NCBI RefSeq assembly: GCF_002688565.1
Contig: NZ_CP024011.1
Location: 1,488,001-1,552,000 of the forward strand
Length of the DNA: 64,000 nucleotides
Source of the DNA: Acinetobacter sp. LoGeW2-3
Lineage (GTDB): Bacteria; Pseudomonadota; Gammaproteobacteria; Pseudomonadales; Moraxellaceae
Direction of reading: 5' to 3'
Shown: positions 45,995-53,673 of the stretch, in pieces
Layout: the number at the start of each line of letters is the position of its first letter
Numbering within the stretch: the first letter of the stretch is position 1
Notes under the pieces: model-generated
Told to the model about the DNA's origin: nothing
Seen by the model: the letters and a program-made list of their open reading frames with translations, nothing else
Database searches by the model: none
Program-made: the position numbers and the translations under genes

Positions 45995-46674
45995 TGAAAT
46001 CACGTACCAGTGAGCTGGCCGTTGGTGTTTTTGTCATTCTATTTGGAATTGCAATTTTCTTCTTGGCAATGCGTGTTAGTGGTTTAGTCGGAACCAATAT
46101 TGCCGACAGCTATAAAATGACAGCGACTTTCGAAAATGTGAACGGTATTAAGCCGCGCGCTAAAGTGGCTTTAAGTGGTGTGAAGGTCGGTCAGGTAGAT
46201 ACCATTACACTTGATCCTGTGACTCGTTTGGCAACCGTGCATATGACGCTGGATGGCTCTCTGACATCGTTCAATGCTGAACAGTTGAAGAAAGTACAGC
46301 AAGAAGCTCTAGATGAATTACGTTACAGTGCTGACTATGAAGCTGCGGCTCCTGCGCAACAAAAAACAATGGAAAAACAACTCTTAGATAACATGACATC
46401 CATCACCAATATTGATGAAGATGCTTACATTATGGTAGCGACTAATGGCTTGTTGGGTGAAAAGTATTTGAAAATTATTCCAGGTGGCGGTCTGAATTAT
46501 CTAAAACGTGGTGACCAGATTGCGAATACCCAAGGCACCATGGAAATTGAAGATTTAATTACCAAATTCGTGACAGGTGGGGCAGGCAGTAAGTCATCAG
46601 AAACTCAGGAAGCATCTGCTGATGAAGCAGCGACTTCTGAAGCTACCGATGCAGAACCTGCATTTGTTGAATAA
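45994..46674 (+). CDS. mlaD: MCE-domain protein MlaD
   Basis: 226 residues: N-terminal membrane anchor (8-27), one MCE domain (about 38-165, with FENVNGIKPRAKVALSGVKVG and the NGLLGEKYLKI PGG block) and an acidic, Ser/Ala/Glu-rich tail. Compared with E. coli MlaD it has a long insertion LKKVQQEALDELRYSADYE..QQKTMEKQLLD in the MCE domain, known for Acinetobacter. It forms the hexameric lipid ring of the complex. Ends 18 bases before mlaC. Confidence 0.94.
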   Translation: MKSRTSELAVGVFVILFGIAIFFLAMRVSGLVGTNIADSYKMTATFENVNGIKPRAKVALSGVKVGQVDTITLDPVTRLATVHMTLDGSLTSFNAEQLKKVQQEALDELRYSADYEAAAPAQQKTMEKQLLDNMTSITNIDEDAYIMVATNGLLGEKYLKIIPGGGLNYLKRGDQIANTQGTMEIEDLITKFVTGGAGSKSSETQEASADEAATSEATDAEPAFVE

Positions 46675-46692
46675 TAGATTGAGGAAATTTGA

Positions 46693-47328
46693 GTGAATAT
46701 TTTAGTGAAACAAACCCTTGCAGCAAGCATTCTATCTACCATGGCGATGGGAAGCGTTTTTGCTGCTCCGGCTGAAGCACCCCCTGCATTTATCAAGAAA
46801 GTAGCAGACAATCTGATCACTCGTCTGAAAGCAGATCATAGCAAGTTGCAAAGCAATCCGGCACTGGTGAAAACTATTATTCGTCAGAACCTTGATCCAT
46901 ATATCGACTCACAAGCATTTACCCGTATTGTAATGGGTACTTATGCGACCAATCAGTATAGCTCTGCTGCACAGCGTGCTCAGTTTGAACGTAACTTCCG
47001 TGAAACACTGATTGAAAACTATGGTTCAGCATTTGCGAAATATACCAACCAGTCTTATAGCATGCGTCCATACAAAGACACAGGTAGCAAGAATCCGGTT
47101 GTGACGATTGATTTCCATAACAATGGTGAAAAAATTCCGGTTTCTTTCCAGTTGGCGGATAAAGGTTCACAATGGAAAATCCGTAACATCAACGTTTCTG
47201 GTATCGACCTTGGCTTGCAATTCCGTAACCAGTTTGCAGCAACTGTAAAACGTAATGGCGGTAACCTGGATAAAGCAATTGCGAACTTCAAACCAGATGC
47301 AGAAGCAGCGGTTGAAAAGAAAAAATAA
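46693..47328 (+). CDS. mlaC: Periplasmic phospholipid-binding protein MlaC
   Basis: 211 residues from a GTG start with TTGAGGAAATTTGA ahead as ribosome site. Signal peptide 1-24 (ending SVFA) and the MlaC/Ttg2D domain: ADHSKLQSNPALVKTIIRQNLDPYID, AQRAQFERNFRETLIENYGSAFAKY (in part: FRETLIENYGSAF), WKIRNINVSGIDLGLQFR. Carries phospholipid between the MlaA outer-membrane site and MlaFEDB. Basic C-terminus EKKK. Confidence 0.94.
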   Translation: MNILVKQTLAASILSTMAMGSVFAAPAEAPPAFIKKVADNLITRLKADHSKLQSNPALVKTIIRQNLDPYIDSQAFTRIVMGTYATNQYSSAAQRAQFERNFRETLIENYGSAFAKYTNQSYSMRPYKDTGSKNPVVTIDFHNNGEKIPVSFQLADKGSQWKIRNINVSGIDLGLQFRNQFAATVKRNGGNLDKAIANFKPDAEAAVEKKK

Positions 47329-47340
47329 GATAGGTGAACT

Positions 47341-47631
47341 GTGATCAAATTCAGTAATCAGGAACTGCATGTTTCAGGCAAAATCGACTATAGCAATGCA
47401 CAGCAATACTATGAACAGGGGCTGTGTGAAATTCAGTCGCAGGCAGGTTTTCCCATTGTGGTGAATCTGGCTGAGCTTGAAAGTGGCAGTACTTTGGCTT
47501 TGGCGATATTGGTTAGATGGTTACGCCAGACGCCAGAAGCGAAAGGATTACAGTTTAAAGCTGTTCCTGAAAAAGTGATGAAGATCATACAGGCCTGTCA
47601 TTTAGAGAATGATCTGCAGATTATTCAATAA
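47341..47631 (+). CDS. mlaB: STAS-domain protein MlaB
   Basis: 96 residues, a single STAS domain: LHVSGKIDYSNAQQYYEQGL, PIVVNLAELESGSTLALAILVRWLRQ (Ser/Thr of the SGST loop) and the MKIIQACHLENDLQII end. In E. coli MlaB binds MlaF and stabilises the complex. GTG start at 47341, 12 bases after mlaC. Last gene of the operon. Confidence 0.9.
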   Translation: MIKFSNQELHVSGKIDYSNAQQYYEQGLCEIQSQAGFPIVVNLAELESGSTLALAILVRWLRQTPEAKGLQFKAVPEKVMKIIQACHLENDLQIIQ

Positions 47632-47633
47632 AT

Positions 47634-47660
47634 AAAAAAAGCACCGAAAGGTGCTTTTTT
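47634..47660 (+). terminator. Terminator of the mla operon
   Basis: AAAAAAAGCACC-GAAA-GGTGCTTTTTT, three bases past the mlaB stop. Confidence 0.93.
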
Positions 47661-47695
47661 AATGGATATAGAAATAACCAAATAAACTAGTGGAG

Positions 47696-47780
47696 TTCCC
47701 TCTCCTTTTAGGAGAGGGTTAGGGTGAGGTAATTATTTAATAACCCTCTCTCTAACTCTCTCCCAGAGGGAGAGAGGATT
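47696..47780. repeat. REP/BIME-like intergenic repeat, copy B
   Basis: Arm 1 (47698-47729) is CCCTCTCC-TTTTA-GGAGAGGG followed by TTAGGGTGAGG, the reverse complement of arm 1 in copy A apart from the loop. Arm 2 (47744-47777) is CCCTCTCTCTAACTCTCTCC followed by CAGAGGGAGAGAGG, the reverse complement of arm 2 in copy A. The two arms are in the opposite relative order to copy A. Between convergent mlaB and corA. Confidence 0.88.
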
Positions 47781-47854
47781 CCATTATTCATTTTAAGAAA
47801 GATTAATTATTAGATATTTGAGGACTTAATCGTAGTTCTAAAAATATGAACTCA

Positions 47855-48868
47855 TCAAATCCATTTTTTCCATCTAAAGTAAATCAGTGGCCCAAAAAAG
47901 AAGACGGCAAGAATAATACTAACGATGACAAAACTGGTAGTACCGTGAGCGAATGGCAAAACTTCAGTGTTCATTCCATAGATACTTGCAACAAGCATCG
48001 GTGGCGCAAGCATACTTGGCAAGATCGAGAATCGACGAATCGTGTCGTTCTGTTCGGTGTTAATGAATCCTGAGGTAGTATCGAGCAAGAATCGAACCTT
48101 CTGGAATAAGAAGGCATCATGCTCAACCAGAGAGCGGACATCTTCGCTGAGCTCTCGAATATCCGCATCATAAATGTGACTACCCAGCGCACGTGGACGG
48201 GACAGGAAGGTGAGTACCCGGCGTAAATCGATCAGACATAGCTGAGCTTTTCCGAGCATATCTTCGAGTTGTGCCAGACGAGTAATCATGTCATCCAGAT
48301 CCAGAATCTGTTCACGATGGCGGTTGTTCAGCACTTCGGTCGAATATTTCTCTAAGTCCTTATGCACATCTTCCAGAATATCGGCCAGCTCATCCAGTTT
48401 CGCTTCCAGCAAACCGAGTAGAATCCAGGTTGGATCTTTATAATCAATCTCATAGTCATTACGGCGCGCGCGGGCACGGAAGGCACGGAACGCGACCAGC
48501 TTTTCCCCACGCAGGGTAAATAGCCGATCTTTATGCAGAATGAACGCGACCGTTTGAACCGTGGCTAAAATACTGGACTGGTCTTCGGTATCTTCTTCGA
48601 CCTGATAATTTTTATTTTTCGTTAAAAAATAAGTGCTGATATGCAAAATACCGTCGTCATCGCGGTAGAATCGTGCACTGGATGAAATGTCTTCTAATGA
48701 TTTGAGGGTAGGAAGATTTTGCTCATACGCATCCATGATCCATTGCTGCTCTTCCTGTGAAGGTGCAATCAGATCGACCCAAACTAAATCTTGATGTAAA
48801 TCAAAGTCGCCATTAATAGTGGCATCTTCTAAGCTACCGCGCTCTGTGGCATAAAAGGCTTCAAGCAT
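47855..48868 (-). CDS. corA: CorA-family divalent cation transporter
   Basis: 337 residues: a large cytosolic alpha/beta domain, a long stalk helix, and two C-terminal membrane helices, with the pore signature YGMNTEVLP between them and the basic end YFRWKKWI. Normal CorA length. Imports Mg2+ (also Co2+, Ni2+) as a pentamer. Repeat copy B lies beyond its stop. Confidence 0.93.
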   Translation of the reverse strand: MLEAFYATERGSLEDATINGDFDLHQDLVWVDLIAPSQEEQQWIMDAYEQNLPTLKSLEDISSSARFYRDDDGILHISTYFLTKNKNYQVEEDTEDQSSILATVQTVAFILHKDRLFTLRGEKLVAFRAFRARARRNDYEIDYKDPTWILLGLLEAKLDELADILEDVHKDLEKYSTEVLNNRHREQILDLDDMITRLAQLEDMLGKAQLCLIDLRRVLTFLSRPRALGSHIYDADIRELSEDVRSLVEHDAFLFQKVRFLLDTTSGFINTEQNDTIRRFSILPSMLAPPMLVASIYGMNTEVLPFAHGTTSFVIVSIILAVFFFGPLIYFRWKKWI

Positions 48869-49018
48869 GCTGTCTTTTCTCCCTTGCGCAGTATGTAAAT
48901 TGGAATGGGTGTATTTTAGACAAGGAATTGAATAAAAACACTGATTGAACAGTTATTTTTTCAAAAAAACGTTCAATGGGGGATTCCTTGTGATGTTCAG
49001 AGAACTAAACGGTGAAAA

Positions 49019-49612
49019 ATGATGAATTCTATCGCAATTTTTTGTGGTTCCGCACTGGGTGTTTCACCTGTTTATGCCGCGATTGCTGAAAAAGTAGGTC
49101 AAGCTCTGGCTGCAAGACAACTTACATTAATTTATGGCGGTGGACGTTCGGGCTTGATGGGAATAGTCGCAGACAGTGCTTTGGCTGCTGGTGGCAAAGT
49201 GATCGGGGTAATTCCAAAGCAGTTGGTTGATCGTGAATTGGCACATCCGGGACTGACCGAGTTGCATGTGGTAAACAATATGCATGAGCGTAAAACCAAA
49301 ATGTCAGAATTGGCAGATGGTTTTATTGCGATTCCGGGTGGCGTGGGGACGCTGGAAGAAATTTTTGAACAGTGGACCTGGGCACAGCTTGGCATTCATG
49401 AAAAGCCATGCGCATTTTTAAATGCAGAAAATTTCTATACTGGTCTGATTCAGTTCCTGCAATACACTATGGATCAGGGTTTTACCAAGGAACGCTTTAT
49501 GGACAAGCTGATTGTCAATGCGGACATTGATCAAATTCTGGATGTCTTTGCAGGTTACAAGCCACCACAAGCGAAATGGGGCATGGTGGATCAGCAAGAT
49601 CTTGTAAAATAA
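49019..49612 (+). CDS. LOG-family nucleotide 5'-monophosphate phosphoribohydrolase
   Basis: 197 residues; ATG 49022 is an equal start. Rossmann-like IAIFCGSALGVSPVY at the N-terminus, LIYGGGRSGLMG, MHERKTKMSELADGFIAIPGGVGTLEEIFEQWTWAQLG region with the PGGxGTxxE motif. Cleaves the N-glycosidic bond of AMP-type nucleotides; cytokinin-like riboside activation is the plant role. Followed after 31 bases by a Nudix gene. Confidence 0.9.
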   Translation: MMNSIAIFCGSALGVSPVYAAIAEKVGQALAARQLTLIYGGGRSGLMGIVADSALAAGGKVIGVIPKQLVDRELAHPGLTELHVVNNMHERKTKMSELADGFIAIPGGVGTLEEIFEQWTWAQLGIHEKPCAFLNAENFYTGLIQFLQYTMDQGFTKERFMDKLIVNADIDQILDVFAGYKPPQAKWGMVDQQDLVK

Positions 49613-49643
49613 AACTATTTGTTATTTTTAAATTTGAGTTGAT

Positions 49644-50045
49644 ATGAAAGTGATTACTGTTGCAGCAGGAATTGTGCTGAACGAAGCCCAACAGTTATTG
49701 GTGGTGCGTAAAAAGGGCACCAGCTGCTTTATGCAAGTTGGAGGCAAGCTGGAACCCAATGAAGCACCTGAAGTCACCATTGTGCGTGAGATTCAGGAAG
49801 AGATCTGCTGCAACGCTGAAGTACAGCAATTTATTGGCCGTTTTGAAACGAAGACAGCGAATGAGCCAGACCATCAACTAGTGAGTTATGTGTATTTAGT
49901 GAAATTAGATCAAATGCCAAAAATTGAGGCAGAAATTGCCGAGATGAAATGGATTGATCTGGATGAGCGGGACCTGTCATTAGCCCCACTGACGACAGAA
50001 GTTGTGATTCCGTGGGTGAAGTCAAATTTATTGGCTCAAGCCTGA
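49644..50045 (+). CDS. Nudix hydrolase with variant Nudix box
   Basis: 133 residues. The Nudix box GxxxxxExxxxxxxREUxEExGU is seen as GKLEPNE (G and E), then REIQEEICC: the catalytic REIQEE is intact but the following Gly is Cys. Substrate is unknown; pairing with the LOG gene suggests nucleotide clean-up. Ends a base before comF (minus strand). Confidence 0.85.
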   Translation: MKVITVAAGIVLNEAQQLLVVRKKGTSCFMQVGGKLEPNEAPEVTIVREIQEEICCNAEVQQFIGRFETKTANEPDHQLVSYVYLVKLDQMPKIEAEIAEMKWIDLDERDLSLAPLTTEVVIPWVKSNLLAQA

Positions 50046-50046
50046 T

Positions 50047-50676
50047 TCAAAGTTTTGCACCTGCAACACAGGCGGCATAAATTTGCTGGCAGCCAAGTTC
50101 TTCCAGCTTTTGACTAAGTGCACGAAGCGAACTGCCTGTCGTGACCACATCATCAATGATCAGCACTTTGCGGTAACGCAGTTTTGATGATGTGCTGATC
50201 TGAAATTGTGCCTCAATATCTTCAATCCGTTCCAGTCGGCTTAAACCTTTTTGTGAATGCTGTTTGAGTCGACTTACTGGTTGCCATACTGGAACCTTAA
50301 GATGCTTTGCGACCTGTTTCGCCAGTAGTAAGGACTGGTTATAGCCACGCTGTACCAGCTTGTCTGTTGAGATCGGCATCGGAACAACCGCACTGACTTT
50401 AGGTAGATTCAGGCTTAGCAGAACACCTGCCAACAGATTTTCCAGATAGAGCTTCTGTTCATACTTAAATAGTTGAATCAAGCGATCCATGGGGTAGTCA
50501 TAATGACAAGCAATCTGAATCTGTATTTCCTGACGCTGAATAGTTTGATGTGCCCAAGGCAGTTGCTGCCAGCAATCCTGACACACCGAATGAATCGCCT
50601 GATAATCACTGTGACAGAGCTGGCAGGGCTGTAACTTGCCCAGCCAGTGCTTGCCTTGCTGAATCAACTTAGACAT
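50047..50676 (-). CDS. comF: ComF family phosphoribosyltransferase-like protein
   Basis: 209 residues from ATG 50676 (MSKLIQQGKHW). N-terminal zinc finger CQLC...CQDC, then a PRTase fold with AVVPMPIS, RGYNQSLLLAK and the PRPP loop VLIIDDVVTTGSSLRAL. ComF is needed for DNA transformation in many bacteria, with an ATP-dependent role in the cytosol. It overlaps the end of recG by eight bases. Same letters as the pilin ComF of Acinetobacter, different protein. Confidence 0.93.
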   Translation of the reverse strand: MSKLIQQGKHWLGKLQPCQLCHSDYQAIHSVCQDCWQQLPWAHQTIQRQEIQIQIACHYDYPMDRLIQLFKYEQKLYLENLLAGVLLSLNLPKVSAVVPMPISTDKLVQRGYNQSLLLAKQVAKHLKVPVWQPVSRLKQHSQKGLSRLERIEDIEAQFQISTSSKLRYRKVLIIDDVVTTGSSLRALSQKLEELGCQQIYAACVAGAKL

Positions 50677-52714
50677 AGGCATATCGTGGTGCCTCAGGCA
50701 GCCAGCGTTTTAATAGCGCATCAGCCTGTTTCGGATAATCTTTTAACATCTGTTGAGCCACATAATGTGACTGATTCAGCAGGTGGTCATCACGTTCCAG
50801 TTTGGCCACGCGAAAGCCCATATCACCCGTTTGTTTGGTGCCGAGCAGCTCACCTGGACCACGCAGTTCCAGATCTTTTTCCGCAATGATAAAGCCGTCA
50901 TTGGTTTCACGCATGATACGCAAACGTTCCTGACCATTCTGGGAAAGAGGGTGCTTATATAGCAAGACACAGAAACTGGCTTTGACACCCCGACCGACAC
51001 GACCACGTAACTGATGCAATTGCGAAAGTCCTAAACGCTCAGCATTTTCAATGACCATTAAAGAAGCATTCGGTACATCGACACCGACTTCAATGACGGT
51101 AGTCGCAATCAGCAGCTGCAGTTCATTGTTCTTGAATTGTTGCATCACGGTCTGTTTTTCATCGGCCTTCATTTTGCCGTGTACTAGACCAATGTTAATG
51201 TCTGGAAAGCGCTCCTTGATTTCGGCAAAAGTCGCTTCAGCGGCCTGTGCATCCAATGTTTCCGACTGTTCTACCAGCGTACACACCCAATAGGCCTGTT
51301 TGCCTTCAGCACAGTTGGTTGCAATGCGATGTAACACCTCTTCGCGACGATCCAGTGGAATAGTCACGGTTTGAATCGGGGTGCGGCCTGGAGGGAGTTC
51401 ATCAATAATAGACGTATCCAGATCGCCATAAGCTGACATCGCCAAAGTGCGAGGAATTGGTGTTGCAGTCATCACCAACTGATGTGGTGACATCCCATCT
51501 AAGCCTTTATTGCGCAGGGCTAGACGTTGATCTACACCAAAGCGATGCTGTTCATCAATAATCACTAAGCCCAGTTTGGCAAACTCGACATTTTCCTGAA
51601 ATAGAGCATGCGTGCCTACGACTAGATTAGCACTGCCATCTTTAATGCTTAGTTCTGTAGCAGTACGGGCTTTACCTTTTTGCTTACCAGAAAGCCAAGA
51701 AACATTTAGTCCGAGTGGTTCAAACCATTTTTTAAAATTTAAATAATGCTGTTCTGCGAGAATCTCGGTGGGTGCCATAAGAGCCACTTGCCAGCCTTCT
51801 TCTAAAGCATGACAGGCTGCGACACCGGCAACCAGTGTTTTACCTGCACCTACATCGCCCTGTACCAGACGCAACATCGGTTTGTTACCTTTCATGTCAT
51901 GGGCAACTTCACGAGACACGCGTTTTTGTGCTCCAGTCATTTCAAAAGGTAGGCCGGCCAGTAGCTGTTTGGCATAACGCTTACTTGGGGAAAATGCAGG
52001 AGCTTCAACCTGCTGAATGAAGGCACGACGTGTGAGCAGGCTGATCTGATGTGCCACCAATTCTTCAAAGATCAGACGCTGTTGAGCTGGATGTGAACCT
52101 TGTGCCAGTTGCAACATATTGGCATCAACTGGCGGATGATGGATATATTCCAGTGCCTGTTTCAGGTCATAGCCATTGCTGAATTTTGCTGGTAATAGTT
52201 CTGGCAGATCATCACTATGTAGGGCTAAGGCTTGCTTGATATATTCACGCAGTTTTGGCTGAGTCAGTCCTTCAGTGGCTGGGTAGATCGCCGTCAATTG
52301 GGTTTGTGGCAGTGGGGTATGTTCAGTAATTACCTGCAGTTCAGGGTGATACATTTCCAAACCACGTGCACCGACACGCACTTCACCGAAGACTCTGAGG
52401 CGTGCACCGAGTTTGCAGCGGTCGGTAATGCCTTTATAGATATGATAGAAACGTAGAGTAACTTTGCCCCAGTCATCATCCAGTAGCACTGCCATAGACT
52501 TGCGTTTGCCCGGTGGAAAATCCACGCCTTTGACAATACCTTCCAACAAATAGCTACGTCCCACGGTCAATTGATTCATGGGAATGATCGTGCTACGGTC
52601 TTCGTAATCACGTGGCAGATGAAAGAGCAAATCATCAGTTGTAAACAGATTTAATTTTTCAAGTAATGCGGCGGCGGCATTGCCGACACCTTGTAACTGA
52701 TGGACTGCAGCCAT
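50669..52714 (-). CDS. recG: ATP-dependent DNA helicase RecG
   Basis: 681 residues. Wedge (OB) domain in the first third, Walker A LVQGDVGAGKTLVAG, DEQHRFGV (DEQH-type box), TATPIPRTLAMSAYGDLD, and the C-terminal TTVIEVGVDVPNAS, QLRGRVGRG and TRG-like ERLRIMRETNDGFIIAEKDLELRGPG. Reverses stalled forks and resolves R-loops and junctions. Full length. Confidence 0.96.
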   Translation of the reverse strand: MAAVHQLQGVGNAAAALLEKLNLFTTDDLLFHLPRDYEDRSTIIPMNQLTVGRSYLLEGIVKGVDFPPGKRKSMAVLLDDDWGKVTLRFYHIYKGITDRCKLGARLRVFGEVRVGARGLEMYHPELQVITEHTPLPQTQLTAIYPATEGLTQPKLREYIKQALALHSDDLPELLPAKFSNGYDLKQALEYIHHPPVDANMLQLAQGSHPAQQRLIFEELVAHQISLLTRRAFIQQVEAPAFSPSKRYAKQLLAGLPFEMTGAQKRVSREVAHDMKGNKPMLRLVQGDVGAGKTLVAGVAACHALEEGWQVALMAPTEILAEQHYLNFKKWFEPLGLNVSWLSGKQKGKARTATELSIKDGSANLVVGTHALFQENVEFAKLGLVIIDEQHRFGVDQRLALRNKGLDGMSPHQLVMTATPIPRTLAMSAYGDLDTSIIDELPPGRTPIQTVTIPLDRREEVLHRIATNCAEGKQAYWVCTLVEQSETLDAQAAEATFAEIKERFPDINIGLVHGKMKADEKQTVMQQFKNNELQLLIATTVIEVGVDVPNASLMVIENAERLGLSQLHQLRGRVGRGVKASFCVLLYKHPLSQNGQERLRIMRETNDGFIIAEKDLELRGPGELLGTKQTGDMGFRVAKLERDDHLLNQSHYVAQQMLKDYPKQADALLKRWLPEAPRYAYV

Positions 52715-52748
52715 GTCCCCTCAACCAGGTCTTGTGATTCGGTGCTGA

Positions 52749-53549
52749 ATGCATATTTTATTTATCGGTTATGGTAAAACATCCGCACGTATAGCTAAAC
52801 AATTATTTGAGCAAGGTCATCAAATTAGCACAATCAGTCGCAGTGCTAAAACGGATTTGTATGCCACTCATCATATTCAGGATGTGCATCAGCTTGACCT
52901 CAGCAGCTTTGCGCCGATTGATTGGGTCTATGTCCTGCTTAGTCCAGATCAAAGCACGGTTGAGGCCTATCAACAGACTTATCTGGACTCCGTTCAGCCG
53001 ATTGTCACTGCCTTAAAATCTCACCCTGTACAACGTTTAGTAGTGGTATCTTCCACCCGAGTTTACGGTGAAAATGCTGGAGAGAGGATAGATGATGACA
53101 GCGCGATTTATCCGGATGATCTGCAAGGAGAAATTTTGCGTCAAATGGAACAGGCTTATTTAGCAGCCTATCCAGACCGATGCACGATCATTCGCCCAAG
53201 CGGAATTTATGGCACCTCGGTGGCACGCTTAGAGAAAATGGCTACAACGATGACCAGCTATCCAAATTTGCACTGGTCGAATCGAATTCATATTGAAGAT
53301 TTGTCACGTTTTATGGTGGGAATGATTCACGTGGAACATCTTGAATTTTCATATATTTTGACCAACAACCAGCCACAGCTGTTGCATGAAGTGCTGCAAT
53401 GGTTCCAGCAGCAGATGGGGTTACCTTTATTGAATGTGGAAAGTGAGAAGGTGACTGGGAGAAAGCTCTATGCAACACGTATGGAAAAGATGGGGTTTCA
53501 GTTAAAGCATCAAGATTGTTTTCGGGATTATTTGGAATTGATGAAGTAA
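52749..53549 (+). CDS. NAD-dependent epimerase/SDR-like protein (YeeZ type)
   Basis: 266 residues. A Rossmann-like start MHILFIGYGKTSARIAKQLF with GYGxxxxR instead of the classic GxxGxxG, then VVVSSTRVYGENAGERIDDDS (SSTRVYG), IIRPSGIYG and WSNRIHIEDL. This is the pattern of the YeeZ/YbjS-like atypical SDR family. Substrate unknown. Divergent from recG; repeat copy C follows its stop. Confidence 0.82.
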   Translation: MHILFIGYGKTSARIAKQLFEQGHQISTISRSAKTDLYATHHIQDVHQLDLSSFAPIDWVYVLLSPDQSTVEAYQQTYLDSVQPIVTALKSHPVQRLVVVSSTRVYGENAGERIDDDSAIYPDDLQGEILRQMEQAYLAAYPDRCTIIRPSGIYGTSVARLEKMATTMTSYPNLHWSNRIHIEDLSRFMVGMIHVEHLEFSYILTNNQPQLLHEVLQWFQQQMGLPLLNVESEKVTGRKLYATRMEKMGFQLKHQDCFRDYLELMK

Positions 53550-53576
53550 TCCACTCATCTTGCATAAAGTTGAGTT

Positions 53577-53662
53577 CCCTATCCTTTTAGGAGAGGGCTA
53601 GGGAGAGGTTAATTTGTTTGAAATTCTCCCTCATCCCAACCTTCTCCCAGAGGGAGAAGGAG
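53577..53662. repeat. REP/BIME-like intergenic repeat, copy C
   Basis: Arm 1 (53577-53608) CCCTATCC-TTTTA-GGAGAGGG then CTAGGGAGAGG, a close relative of arm 1 in copy B. Arm 2 (53626-53662) CTCCCTCATCCCAACCTTCTCC then CAGAGGGAGAAGGAG. Same arm order as copy B, more diverged. Between convergent 52749-53549 and plsB. Confidence 0.85.
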
Positions 53663-53673
53663 CTTAAAGAATT

